This document shows, piece by piece, positions 1-6,382 of a stretch of DNA of 7,573 bases (its first letter is position 1; every line of letters starts with the position of its first letter). The notes under the pieces were generated by a model. The model had not been told where the DNA came from. It made no database searches and saw only the letters and a program-made list of their open reading frames with translations. The position numbers were made by a program, and so were the translations under genes. The stretch comes from Aquificaceae bacterium (GTDB lineage: Bacteria; Aquificota; Aquificia; Aquificales; Aquificaceae): positions 1 through 7,573 of the forward strand of contig WGFS01000162.1 of NCBI GenBank assembly GCA_015492115.1, written 5' to 3'.

Positions 1-412
1 CTACTGGACTGAGGAAATTTCAACACGTATAGTTCTTCTCGGAGCGGGCAGTGGCATAGTCCCCCTTATGTGCATACTCAGGTATATAAGGGACAAAGGG
101 CTCCACAACGTGAAGGCTACCCTCCTCGTTTCCTACACTTCCTACGAGGAGATAATATACAGGAGAGAGCTTGAGGAGCTTGAAAGGCACTCAAACATAA
201 AGGTCAGGGTCACGCTCACGAGGAGCGCACCGGAGAACTGGAAGGGCTACAGGGGCAGAATAAACGCGGATATGGTTCTGAAGGAGGTAGAGGACATTCC
301 AGCAAACCTGTACTACCTCTGCGGACCACCTGTGTTCGTTGAGGATATGAAGGCTCTCCTCAGGGAGCTGGGTGTTGACAGAAAGCAGATAAAGACGGAA
401 AAGTACGACTAA
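1..412 (+). CDS. Ferredoxin-reductase-family FAD/NAD(P) oxidoreductase, C-terminal part (5' end outside window)
   Basis: The reading frame is open from base 2 to the TAA at 410-412, giving about 136 residues of a longer protein. The visible part is the nucleotide-binding half of a ferredoxin-NADP reductase (FNR)-type flavoprotein. A Gly-rich pyridine-nucleotide loop (GAGSGIVPLM, window residues 14-23) is followed by an alternating helix/strand fold. A WKGYRGRI segment and the family-typical CGPP motif (Cys at about residue 107) follow, and the end KTEKYD resembles the usual KTE(R/K)(F/Y) terminus. Such enzymes pass electrons between NAD(P)H, FAD and an iron-sulfur partner. The FAD-binding half and any fused [2Fe-2S] domain lie upstream and cannot be seen, so the partner and substrate are unknown. 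An ATG at 68 lies inside the conserved domain and is not the start. The last 4 bp overlap the stop of the convergent oxidoreductase gene. Confidence 0.85.
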   Translation, partial: YWTEEISTRIVLLGAGSGIVPLMCILRYIRDKGLHNVKATLLVSYTSYEEIIYRRELEELERHSNIKVRVTLTRSAPENWKGYRGRINADMVLKEVEDIPANLYYLCGPPVFVEDMKALLRELGVDRKQIKTEKYD

Positions 413-1191
413 AGGAGGGACTCAAGAAGTTCAAGGTTCCTGAGGGCTCTCTCAGCCGAGCCTTCCCTTTTTACACCTCTTAGGAAGTCGCTGACCATCT
501 CCCTCAGCTTGTCTCCGCCACTCTTCTTCAGTGTCCTGCCTCCGTAAGTTATCTCCTCTTTAAGGAAGTCCATGACAACCTCTCCCTGAGAGGTCTTCAA
601 CAGCCACCTCCTGGTTACCTCTCCCTCGTACTCCCAGGCGACCCTGAGCTTGAAGGGGACTCCTCCAGCCTTGCCAATGAGCTCCCATACGCCACCATTA
701 CTGAAACCGCTGAGCTCAAGCTCTCCGAACAGATATTGAAGTATGTACATGTCGTGCCAGGCTAAATCCCACAGGGGATTTATGTAACCTCTACCCCTGT
801 TAAGCCTCTCTATAAGTATCTCCTCAACCTCCAGTCCTTTCGGGAAGTTCTTAACGGGAAAGGAGTACAGCTCTATCTCCGAGACCTCAAGGTTCTCACT
901 TTCCGCTATCTCCCTGAACTCATCGCTCCTCCTGGCGGGTGGCTTCTCAAGGAGAACGGGGATACCTTTTTTAAGGAACTCCTTGGCTATCTCAACGTGG
1001 TGCTCAGGGTTGACAGCAACTATAGCCCTCTTTATCTCCTCCTTAACGTCCCCGAAGTGGCAGTAAAAGGGGTACCTCTCAACGTTTTTGTAGGGGTCAA
1101 CATCACAGAGGACGGGGAGCTCTTCAAGCTCCTCCAGCTTTGCCAGATACTTCATGCCCATGTTGCCGAGACCAACGAGGAGGACGTGCAT
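409..1191 (-). CDS. Short Gfo/Idh/MocA-type NAD(P)-dependent oxidoreductase
   Basis: The protein has 260 residues. The N-terminal Rossmann fold starts at once with MHVLLVGLGNMG (GxGxxG at 7-12), and an acidic residue pair (D30, D32) follows the second strand. The family's EKP motif is at 82-84. In the second domain WDLAWHD (141-147) matches the usual D-L-x-x-H-D helix that carries the catalytic Asp/His. Family members oxidise or reduce sugars, inositols or related compounds with NAD(P). The substrate here cannot be read from sequence. It is short (most relatives have about 330-380 residues), with the loss in the C-terminal sheet domain. I chose ATG 1191-1189 because GAGGT sits 7 nt upstream and the Rossmann strand begins there; longer forms would translate the tRNA. 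It lies 14 nt behind a tRNA-Leu on the same strand and is probably co-transcribed. Its TAG stop overlaps the TAA stop of the facing gene. Confidence 0.82.
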   Translation of the reverse strand: MHVLLVGLGNMGMKYLAKLEELEELPVLCDVDPYKNVERYPFYCHFGDVKEEIKRAIVAVNPEHHVEIAKEFLKKGIPVLLEKPPARRSDEFREIAESENLEVSEIELYSFPVKNFPKGLEVEEILIERLNRGRGYINPLWDLAWHDMYILQYLFGELELSGFSNGGVWELIGKAGGVPFKLRVAWEYEGEVTRRWLLKTSQGEVVMDFLKEEITYGGRTLKKSGGDKLREMVSDFLRGVKREGSAERALRNLELLESLL

Positions 1192-1205
1192 CTCTCTTAC
1201 CTCAA

Positions 1206-1289
1206 TGCCGGAGGCGGGAGTCGAACCCGCACGCCCTTGCGGGCAGAGGATTTTGAGTCCCCCGCGTCTGCCAGTTCCGCCACTCCGGC
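1206..1289 (-). tRNA. tRNA-Leu(CAA), type II with long variable arm
   Basis: The reverse strand folds into a complete 84-nt class II tRNA. The acceptor stem is GCCGGAG/CTCCGGC (7 of 7 pairs) with discriminator A at 1206. The D arm is GCG...CGC with GG in the loop. The anticodon stem GGGGA/TCCTC has one G-T pair, with loop CTCAAAA, so the anticodon is CAA (1253-1255) and reads UUG. The variable-arm stem is GCCC/GGGC with loop GCAA. The T arm is GCGGG-TTCGACT-CCCGC. Leu identity follows from the anticodon, the long arm and A73. CCA is not encoded (the next bases are TTG), so it must be added after transcription. A consensus TATAAT lies 10 nt before the 5' end, and the downstream oxidoreductase start is only 14 nt after the 3' end. 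Confidence 0.97.
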
Positions 1290-1299
1290 TCAGCAATAA

Positions 1300-1305
1300 A
1301 TTATA
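1300..1305 (-). promoter_or_regulatory. -10 box of the tRNA-Leu/oxidoreductase transcript
   Basis: On the reverse strand a perfect TATAAT ends 10 nt before the first base of the tRNA. A start at G1294 would leave a 5-nt 5' leader. No good TTGACA-like -35 lies at 16-18 bp; the region there reads around CAGTGT. The call rests on the perfect -10 and its position. Confidence 0.6.
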
Positions 1306-1375
1306 TCCCACCAGCTTGAAGACACTGGGCTTATAGGTAAATTCTAATATATCCATGGGTCGGACGGTTTTAAAA

Positions 1376-1405
1376 TTGAGATTGAGTGTAAATTTTGATT
1401 ATAAT
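1376..1405 (+). promoter_or_regulatory. Sigma70-type promoter of the FMN-binding/membrane-protein unit
   Basis: A -35 TTGAGA (1376-1381) and a perfect -10 TATAAT (1400-1405) are separated by 18 bp. Transcription is predicted to begin near A1412, only about 3 nt before the ATG at 1415, and there is no Shine-Dalgarno sequence between them. The mRNA is therefore predicted to be leaderless or nearly so. The promoter diverges from the tRNA-Leu promoter about 100 bp away. Confidence 0.6.
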
Positions 1406-1414
1406 TTTCTTAAC

Positions 1415-1951
1415 ATGAGAAGCCTTGCCCTCCTGTTTCTGACCGCACTCAGCCTTATCACCTTCTCTCAGGAGAGGGAGTTCAATACCCCCGAGAAGGC
1501 TCTAAGGACTCTCTTTCCTAACGCGGTGATAGAGGTAAAGAACGTAGTCCTCACCAAGGAACAGAAGGAAAAGATAGAAAGGCTTGGAAAGGTGCCCCTT
1601 GAGTCCCGATTAATATCCATATACCTCGTTAAGAGAGGTGGTAGAGTGATAGCCTACGGTTACGTTGATGTTCACAGGGTCAGGACTCACACGGAGAGCG
1701 TTCTGTTCGTTATAAACCCAAAGGGAGAGATGGAGCTCGTTGAGGTTCTCTCCTTTAACGAGCCCCTTGAGTATATGGCGGACGAAAACTGGCTTGCCCT
1801 CTTCAAGGGAAAGTCCCTCGGGAAGGATATGGTCAGGCTCAGGAGGGACATACCCAACATGACTGGAGCGACGATAACGGCGAGAGCTTTAACCAAAGCG
1901 GCACGGAGGGCTCTCGCTGTGTGGAAGGTTCTATTTGAGGGTAAGAACTGA
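1415..1951 (+). CDS. Exported FMN-binding-domain protein (NqrC/RnfG-type flavinylation motif)
   Basis: The protein has 178 residues. Residues 1-18 form a short hydrophobic export signal (MRSLALLFLTALSLITFS) without a lipobox Cys, so it is likely periplasmic after cleavage near S18/Q19, or anchored by this segment. Near the C-terminus NMTGATIT (148-155) matches the S/T-G-A-T motif of NqrC/RnfG-like FMN_bind domains. In that family the final Thr (here T153) receives FMN covalently from the enzyme ApbE. The Asp usually three residues before the S/T is Pro here, and an Asp lies five before (D145). A stretch around 117-130 (EPLEY...WLALF) resembles one I recall in stand-alone FMN-binding proteins. 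The likely role is single-electron transfer outside the cytoplasm. I chose ATG 1415 because the signal peptide begins there; an in-frame ATG at 1355 would add 20 non-signal-like residues and lies upstream of the promoter. It is coupled to the next gene by a TGATG overlap. Confidence 0.8.
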   Translation: MRSLALLFLTALSLITFSQEREFNTPEKALRTLFPNAVIEVKNVVLTKEQKEKIERLGKVPLESRLISIYLVKRGGRVIAYGYVDVHRVRTHTESVLFVINPKGEMELVEVLSFNEPLEYMADENWLALFKGKSLGKDMVRLRRDIPNMTGATITARALTKAARRALAVWKVLFEGKN

Positions 1952-2898
1952 TGCGTTTCTTTATATCCTCCAACATAAAGAACAACGCTCCCCTCTACGT
2001 GACAGTGGTTTTCTTCCTGTTATCTTCATTCCTGTACTGGTTCGTCAGCTGGTTCTTCTACCACTTCAAGTTTGGGTTGACCTACGCCCGGATGTACGTT
2101 TACTTCTTTACAGACCCCCAGTTCCCTGAGAAACTCCCTCTGGGTCAGCTTCTTGAGGATCTTCACGTTCAGTTCTTCCTGTCCGTGACCTTCGTACTGG
2201 TTCTGTCCTCCATATTCATACACAAATGTATGAGGGACAGGATAAAGTACATCCTGATATCCCTATCCTTCCTATCGGGGATCCTTGAGCTCCTGTCCAG
2301 CTTTGGAGTTTACTTCATATCTCCTGTATTCATATACCTGAAGCTCTTCTTCTTTTACACCTTTCAGCTTTCTACCGGTGCCATGCTGTTTTTGGCTTTA
2401 AAGCTCTACCTGTCAAAGGAGAGGGAGGAGCCTCCGGAGCGTTCCGTTCTATACACCCTTGTTTTCCTGTTCGCGGTATTCACAATTTTTTTCGCTGTTC
2501 TGAATTTTTTTTTATTTCTAAGCAAACTTGGTTTAAACCCTCAGCGCATAGCGGAGTACTACACTGGCTCCCCAGGTAGCTTTGTAAGACCCAAAACGTT
2601 AAGCGGTATGCTGGGCGTGATAGATCCCCACTTCATAACAATGGGGATATACCTGTTCACTCTGGTTCACTTTGCCTTCTTTACGAACGTCAAGAGGAAG
2701 GTTCTCCTCAGCTCTTTGACCTTAGGTTTTGCCCTTGTGGACAACGTGAGCGGTCTGTTCATACGTTACCTTGATCCTTCCTTCTCCTACCTGAAGCTCC
2801 TATCCTTTCTGGGGCTGACCTCTATGATGATTTACCTCTCTTTAGTCGTGATGGTCTCCATTCTGAAGCACAGGGCCAAGGCGATAATCCTCCTTTAG
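1951..2898 (+). CDS. Polytopic membrane protein with two homologous 4-helix halves, partner of the FMN-binding protein
   Basis: The protein has 315 residues and about eight predicted membrane helices, near 14-36, 71-91, 98-117, 124-152, 167-191, 226-244, 251-271 and 284-304. I do not recognise a named family with certainty. The two halves can be aligned by eye. GL..AR...YFTDP.F (42-59) matches GL..QRI..YYTGSPGSF (194-211). H72 matches H227, both starting a helix after a similar LxG-L stretch. SPVFIYLKL (124-132) matches DPSFSYLKL (275-283). H240 lies 13 residues after H227 on the same helix and H91 19 after H72, so haem or quinone binding is possible but unproven. It overlaps the upstream gene by one base (TGATG) behind GAGGGTAA, so translation is probably coupled and the two proteins likely work together, for example carrying membrane electrons to the exported flavin. 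Its TAG overlaps the argH stop. A T9 run lies at 2505-2513. Confidence 0.8.
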   Translation: MRFFISSNIKNNAPLYVTVVFFLLSSFLYWFVSWFFYHFKFGLTYARMYVYFFTDPQFPEKLPLGQLLEDLHVQFFLSVTFVLVLSSIFIHKCMRDRIKYILISLSFLSGILELLSSFGVYFISPVFIYLKLFFFYTFQLSTGAMLFLALKLYLSKEREEPPERSVLYTLVFLFAVFTIFFAVLNFFLFLSKLGLNPQRIAEYYTGSPGSFVRPKTLSGMLGVIDPHFITMGIYLFTLVHFAFFTNVKRKVLLSSLTLGFALVDNVSGLFIRYLDPSFSYLKLLSFLGLTSMMIYLSLVVMVSILKHRAKAIILL

Positions 2899-4271
2899 GA
2901 GAGCCCCTCCTCCCTCTTGGCGACTTCTATCATCTTTAGGACTGATTCCTCAGATGTGCCTCCGTAGGTTTTTCTCCTGTCAGCAACGTTCTCGGGTTTG
3001 AAGAGCAGAAACACGTCCTCCTCAAAGAGTTCCGAAAAGCCCTTTAGCTCCTCAAGACTGATTTCCTCCAGCCTCTTTCCTTTTTCTATCAGGTAGGCGA
3101 CTATGCTTCCAGCTATGTGGTGTGCCTTCCTGAAGGGAACGCCCTTCTGAGCGAGGTAGTTTGCGACGTCGGTTATGAGGACGAAGTTCCCGGCGTTTGA
3201 GTACATCCTCTGCTCTCTGACCTTAAGACCCTCTATAACCTTCCTCATGCCTATGAGGGAGCCCTTTAGAGTTTTCACACTGTCAAAGAGAGGCTCCTTG
3301 TCCTCCTGAAGATCCCTGTTGTAGGCTGTGGGTAGCCCTTTCAGAGTCGTGAGAAGCGATACGAGATTTCCGTAGAGCCTCCCTGTCTTACCCCTAATAA
3401 GCTCAAGGACATCGGGGTTCTTCTTCTGGGGCATTATGGAACTTCCCGTGCAGAGCTTGTCTGGGAGGTCTAAGTAACCGAACTCCTCGGAAGCCCAGAT
3501 TATAATGTCTTCGGATAGCCTTGAGAGATGCATACCTGTTATGGCGCAGGCGAAGAGGAACTCAGCTATGCAGTCCCTGTCAGCGGTAGCGTATATGGAG
3601 TTCCTCACAAGCCCGTTGAAACCGAGTAGCTCAGCGGTGTAGTGTCTATCAAGGGGAAAGTCAACCCCTGCTACCGCACCACTCCCGAGGGGAAGCTCGT
3701 CAACCCTCCTGTAGCAGTCCATGAACCTCTCGGTATCCTTTAAGAAAGCTTCCCTGAAGGCGAGGAAGTAGTGGGCGAGCCTGATAGGCTGTGCCCTCTG
3801 GAGGTGGGTGTAGGCGGGGAGTACGATGTCAACGCTGTTCTCTGAAGTTCTTACGAGAGCCTTCCTCAACTCCTTGAGAAGGTTAACTATCTCTTCTATC
3901 TCCCTCTTAAGGTAAAGTCGCTCATCCGTGGCTACCTGGTCGTTCCTTGACCTGCCCGTGTGGAGCTTGCCCCCAACATCACCTATCCTCTTGGTGAGCT
4001 CAAACTCTATGTTCATGTGAACATCTTCAAGCTCCCTTTTCCATTCAAACCTACCTTCCCTTATGTTTCTCTCTATCTCTTTGAGCCCCTCTATGAGCTT
4101 TTTAGCTTCTTCATCGGACAGCACACCTGCCTCCTGAAGGGTTCTCACGTGGGCTATGTTCTGAGCTATATCCTCAAGGGCAAGCTCTCTGTCAAAGCTC
4201 ACCGACTCGGTAAACTCCTCAACGAACTCGTCCGTTTCCTCAGAGAACCTTCCAGACCAGGGCTTTTCCAT
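2895..4271 (-). CDS. argH: Argininosuccinate lyase
   Basis: The protein has 458 residues, the normal length for the family. It splits argininosuccinate into arginine and fumarate, the last step of arginine synthesis, as a cytoplasmic homotetramer. The N-terminus MEKPWSGRF is typical. HTGRSRNDQ (104-112) is the substrate-binding segment, H156 in THLQRAQP is the expected catalytic base region, and GSSIMPQKKNPD (276-287) is the fumarase/aspartase-superfamily signature with the active-site Ser in the GSS loop. All conserved stretches are intact. No other arg gene is adjacent. The start at 4271 has no Shine-Dalgarno sequence. Upstream the reverse strand has TAAAAT 7 nt before the ATG, which may be a -10 giving a leaderless message, although no good -35 matches it. 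The gene diverges from the iron-sulfur subunit gene across 74 bp, and its 3' end overlaps the membrane-protein gene by 4 bp. Confidence 0.97.
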   Translation of the reverse strand: MEKPWSGRFSEETDEFVEEFTESVSFDRELALEDIAQNIAHVRTLQEAGVLSDEEAKKLIEGLKEIERNIREGRFEWKRELEDVHMNIEFELTKRIGDVGGKLHTGRSRNDQVATDERLYLKREIEEIVNLLKELRKALVRTSENSVDIVLPAYTHLQRAQPIRLAHYFLAFREAFLKDTERFMDCYRRVDELPLGSGAVAGVDFPLDRHYTAELLGFNGLVRNSIYATADRDCIAEFLFACAITGMHLSRLSEDIIIWASEEFGYLDLPDKLCTGSSIMPQKKNPDVLELIRGKTGRLYGNLVSLLTTLKGLPTAYNRDLQEDKEPLFDSVKTLKGSLIGMRKVIEGLKVREQRMYSNAGNFVLITDVANYLAQKGVPFRKAHHIAGSIVAYLIEKGKRLEEISLEELKGFSELFEEDVFLLFKPENVADRRKTYGGTSEESVLKMIEVAKREEGLS

Positions 4272-4278
4272 AGAGGAA

Positions 4279-4284
4279 ATTTTA
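4279..4284 (-). promoter_or_regulatory. Possible -10 box of argH
   Basis: TAAAAT on the reverse strand ends 7 nt before the argH ATG; an overlapping TATTAA (4282-4287) is an alternative. Either would place the transcript start at or within a few bases of the start codon. No convincing -35 is found at 16-18 bp, so the call is weak and rests on analogy with the other starts here. Confidence 0.3.
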
Positions 4285-4309
4285 ATACCTTGTATGTGTA
4301 AAACTTTGT

Positions 4310-4337
4310 TTGAAAAGACCTTTAGCGGTGCTATATT
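4310..4337 (+). promoter_or_regulatory. Promoter of the iron-sulfur subunit-radA-trpG run
   Basis: A -35 TTGAAA (4310-4315) and a -10 TATATT (4332-4337) are spaced by 16 bp. The ATG at 4346 is only 8 nt past the -10, so the message should begin at or 1-2 nt before the start codon. No Shine-Dalgarno sequence is present. This layout also argues against the TTG at 4310 as the start, since that codon would be the -35 itself. Confidence 0.55.
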
Positions 4338-4345
4338 ATCCTTCC

Positions 4346-5044
4346 ATGAAGCTCAGGTTGAAGGTATTCCGCTACGACCCGGGGGACGGAAAGAGAGGCT
4401 ACGACACCTTTGAGCTGGACTACGAGGAGGGAATGACCTTTCTGACCGCCTTCCACAGGATAAAGGAAAATATAGACCCAACCCTGACCTTCAGACACTT
4501 CTGCAGGGCTGGGATATGCGGGACCTGCACCGTCTTCATAAACGGGTTTCCAAAGCTCGCCTGCAAGGAGCAGGTTCTACCCTACATACTCACGGGTGAG
4601 GAGGTAGTCGTTGAGCCCCTTGACAAGTTCCCTGTTATAAAAGACCTTGCGGTTGACCAAGAGGGCGTGATAGAGAGGATGAAGGAGTTTCACACATGGA
4701 TAAGGGAGTTCAAGGGGGAGGTCAGGATACCACCCCAGATAAACAGGAGGATTGAGAAGTCTGCGGACTGTATCCTCTGCTCAGCCTGTCAGTCCTACTG
4801 CCCTCAGGTTCTTGAAGAAGAGTACGCCGGACCGCTCTTCTTCGCGAAGATATACCGCTTTCTTGAGGACCCGAGGGACGAGGATAAGGAGTTCAGGCTT
4901 AAAGAGGCTCTGGTAGATGGACACCTCTATCACTGCCTCTCCTGTGACAAGTGTAACTCCTCCTGCCCCAAAGAGGTAGAGCCGGCTAACCTGATAAGGG
5001 AGCTCATGACCTATATTAAAGAGCATGGCAAAGCAAAGTGTTAG
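4346..5044 (+). CDS. sdhB: Succinate dehydrogenase/fumarate reductase iron-sulfur subunit with an extra cluster-ligand Cys
   Basis: The protein has 232 residues, the usual size. The N-terminal plant-type ferredoxin domain carries C53, C58, C61 and C73 (CRAGICGTC...C), the [2Fe-2S] ligands. The C-terminal bacterial-ferredoxin domain has C142-x2-C145-x2-C148-x3-C152-P and C197-x2-C200-x2-C203-x3-C207-P. In E. coli-type SdhB the last set has only three Cys and holds [3Fe-4S]. Here C200 is a fourth, as in archaeal SdhB and TfrB-type subunits, which suggests two [4Fe-4S] clusters. It shuttles electrons between the flavoprotein subunit and the membrane or another acceptor; in a reductive-TCA organism it would work as fumarate reductase. 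No flavoprotein or membrane-anchor gene is nearby, so the other subunits must be encoded elsewhere. I chose ATG 4346 because family proteins begin just before the first strand (KLRLKVFRYDP). It overlaps radA by 20 bp. Whether it is Sdh, Frd or a TfrB-like protein is undecided. Confidence 0.9.
   Translation: MKLRLKVFRYDPGDGKRGYDTFELDYEEGMTFLTAFHRIKENIDPTLTFRHFCRAGICGTCTVFINGFPKLACKEQVLPYILTGEEVVVEPLDKFPVIKDLAVDQEGVIERMKEFHTWIREFKGEVRIPPQINRRIEKSADCILCSACQSYCPQVLEEEYAGPLFFAKIYRFLEDPRDEDKEFRLKEALVDGHLYHCLSCDKCNSSCPKEVEPANLIRELMTYIKEHGKAKC
5012..5017 (+). promoter_or_regulatory. Possible internal -10 box for radA
   Basis: TATATT ends 7 nt before the radA ATG, inside the last codons of the iron-sulfur subunit gene. 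The best -35 candidate, CTGATA, is only 15 bp away. It may be a chance match to Tyr-Ile codons and is listed because the geometry repeats that of sdhB and trpG. Confidence 0.22.
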
Positions 5045-6359
5045 GTACGTCTGCCAGTCCTGCGGATACCAGTCTGTAAAGTGGAAGGGAAGGTGCCCAG
5101 CCTGCGGTGAGTGGAACACCCTCGTTGAGGAGCTCGTTGAAAAGGGGAAGGTTTACAGGATAACCACCAAGGCGAAGGTTCTACCTATAGACAGCTGGGA
5201 CGAGGATTCTGATAAGAGGACGAGTACTGGTTTTGAAAATCTTGACCTAGTCCTCGGAGGAGGTCTTGTGCCGGGACAGGTTGTCCTCATAGCTGGAGAG
5301 CCCGGGATAGGAAAGTCAACCCTCCTCCTGCAGGTCTCAGATAGATACACGAGATACGGAAAGGTTCTCTACGTTTCCGGTGAGGAGTCGGGTTCTCAGA
5401 TAGCTGTGAGAGGGAGACGGCTGGGCGTAGCGAGTCAGAAGATACTCCTCTATCCGGAGACCCTGTTTGAGAACATAGTTGAGGTTATAGAGCAGGAGGA
5501 GCCTGGACTCATCATACTTGATTCCATACAGACCATATACTCGGAGAGACTTGAGTCCTCCGCAGGCTCCGTATCTCAGGTGAGGGAGGTAACCTTCAGG
5601 CTTGCTGAGCTGTGCAAGGAGAAGGGGATACCCTGCTTCATCGTTGGTCAGATAACGAAGGAGGGTGCTATAGCCGGTCCCAAAGTTCTTGAGCACATAG
5701 TTGATACCGTACTTCAGTTTGAAGGGGAGAGATACAACTTCTACAGGGTCGTGAAGGTTGTCAAGAACAGGTTCGGCTCCACGGGAGAGGTCGCGGTGTT
5801 CAAGATGGGAGACCTCGGTCTTGAGGAAGTCCTTGAACCTTCCGCCTTCTTCATAGGTGAGAGGGTGAGCTCCCCGGGAAGCGTTGTGTTTCCCCACACG
5901 GAGGGTAGTAAGCCTATACTCCTTGAGGTTCAGGCCCTTGTCCTACCGGCCCTCTACACAACACCCCAGAGGAAGACCCAGGGTTTTGACGTAAACAGGC
6001 TCTCTCTCCTCTTAGCCATACTTGAGAAGGAGGCTAACCTCTTCACGAGGGACTCGGACGTTTTCGTCAATATCGCAGGGGGTCTCTCCGTAAGGGAGCC
6101 CGCCGCCGACCTTGCGGTCGCCCTCGCCATAGCCTCCTCAAAAAGAGAGAAGACTATTCCGGAAGATACCGTTATATTCGGAGAGCTTGGACTCTCGGGA
6201 GAGGTCAGGGCTGTTCACTTCGGAGATGTGAGGCTAAGGGAGGCGAGCAGGTTCGGTTTCAGGAGGGCGGTCGTCCCGGCGAGCCTTGACATGGAGGTAG
6301 AAGGGATGGAGGTTATACCGGTCGGCACGCTGAAGGAGGCGGTTGACGCTTTACTTTAA
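5025..6359 (+). CDS. radA: DNA repair/recombination protein RadA (Sms)
   Basis: The protein has 444 residues, near the usual length of about 450. The N-terminal zinc finger has C10-x2-C13 and C24-x2-C27 with the typical [19 protein letters not shown] context. The RecA-like ATPase core follows: Walker [10 protein letters not shown] (91-99), the SGEES motif (118-122), Walker B LIILDS (162-167) and the RadA-specific KNRFG (247-251). The C-terminal Lon-protease-like domain (about 280-444) includes [17 protein letters not shown] (352-368). RadA is a cytoplasmic DnaB-like helicase that processes branched recombination intermediates. The ATG at 5025 fits the family N-terminus, and the upstream Shine-Dalgarno sequence is weak at best (AAAGAG). 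The first 20 bases overlap the end of the iron-sulfur subunit gene in another frame, suggesting coupled translation. No residue expected to be essential appears lost. Confidence 0.97.
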   Translation: MAKQSVRYVCQSCGYQSVKWKGRCPACGEWNTLVEELVEKGKVYRITTKAKVLPIDSWDEDSDKRTSTGFENLDLVLGGGLVPGQVVLIAGEPGIGKSTLLLQVSDRYTRYGKVLYVSGEESGSQIAVRGRRLGVASQKILLYPETLFENIVEVIEQEEPGLIILDSIQTIYSERLESSAGSVSQVREVTFRLAELCKEKGIPCFIVGQITKEGAIAGPKVLEHIVDTVLQFEGERYNFYRVVKVVKNRFGSTGEVAVFKMGDLGLEEVLEPSAFFIGERVSSPGSVVFPHTEGSKPILLEVQALVLPALYTTPQRKTQGFDVNRLSLLLAILEKEANLFTRDSDVFVNIAGGLSVREPAADLAVALAIASSKREKTIPEDTVIFGELGLSGEVRAVHFGDVRLREASRFGFRRAVVPASLDMEVEGMEVIPVGTLKEAVDALL

Positions 6360-6369
6360 ATTTGGAGGT

Positions 6370-6375
6370 TATATT
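6370..6375 (+). promoter_or_regulatory. Possible -10 box of trpG
   Basis: TATATT in the 23-bp radA-trpG gap ends 7 nt before the ATG at 6383. TTGACG (6343-6348) is a good -35 hexamer but the spacer would be 21 bp; TTTACT (6350-6355) gives 14 bp. A GGAGG (6364-6368) just upstream is 14 nt from the ATG, too far for a normal Shine-Dalgarno site, so a leaderless message from this box is an alternative to readthrough translation. Confidence 0.33.
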
Positions 6376-6382
6376 AATTGCC

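Noticed and set aside
997..1336. Forward-strand open frames opposite the oxidoreductase and tRNA
   Set aside because: They are antisense shadows of conserved sequence. One encodes the reverse complement of the tRNA (GGGSRTRT...), a typical false protein.
1192..1356. A 55-residue N-terminal extension of the oxidoreductase (SRSGGTGRRGGLKILCPQ...)
   Set aside because: It is the translation of the tRNA-Leu gene and its upstream region, a familiar annotation artefact. The Rossmann fold begins at the ATG at 1191 with its own GAGGT.
1355..1414. Upstream in-frame ATG for the FMN-binding protein
   Set aside because: The added residues precede the signal peptide and are charged and non-hydrophobic, and the -35 and -10 boxes lie within this stretch.
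2891..2900. Possible intrinsic terminator at the membrane-protein/argH junction
   Set aside because: There is no GC-rich hairpin followed by a T run on either strand; only the overlapping stop codons are present.
3960..4301. Forward-strand frame antisense to the argH 5' end
   Set aside because: It lies wholly opposite a strongly conserved enzyme, has no ribosome site and no recognisable motif.
4310..4345. TTG start giving a 12-residue extension of the iron-sulfur subunit
   Set aside because: The TTG is part of the predicted -35 box (TTGAAA), has no ribosome site, and family proteins begin at the MKLRLK position.
5337..5897. 186-residue reverse frame inside radA
   Set aside because: It is antisense to the conserved RadA ATPase core. 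Its composition follows from radA codon bias and it has no motif.
6362..6382. TTG start for trpG, seven residues longer
   Set aside because: Relatives begin at the [12 protein letters not shown] strand. The GGAGG lies within the would-be first codons, so it could not serve that start.
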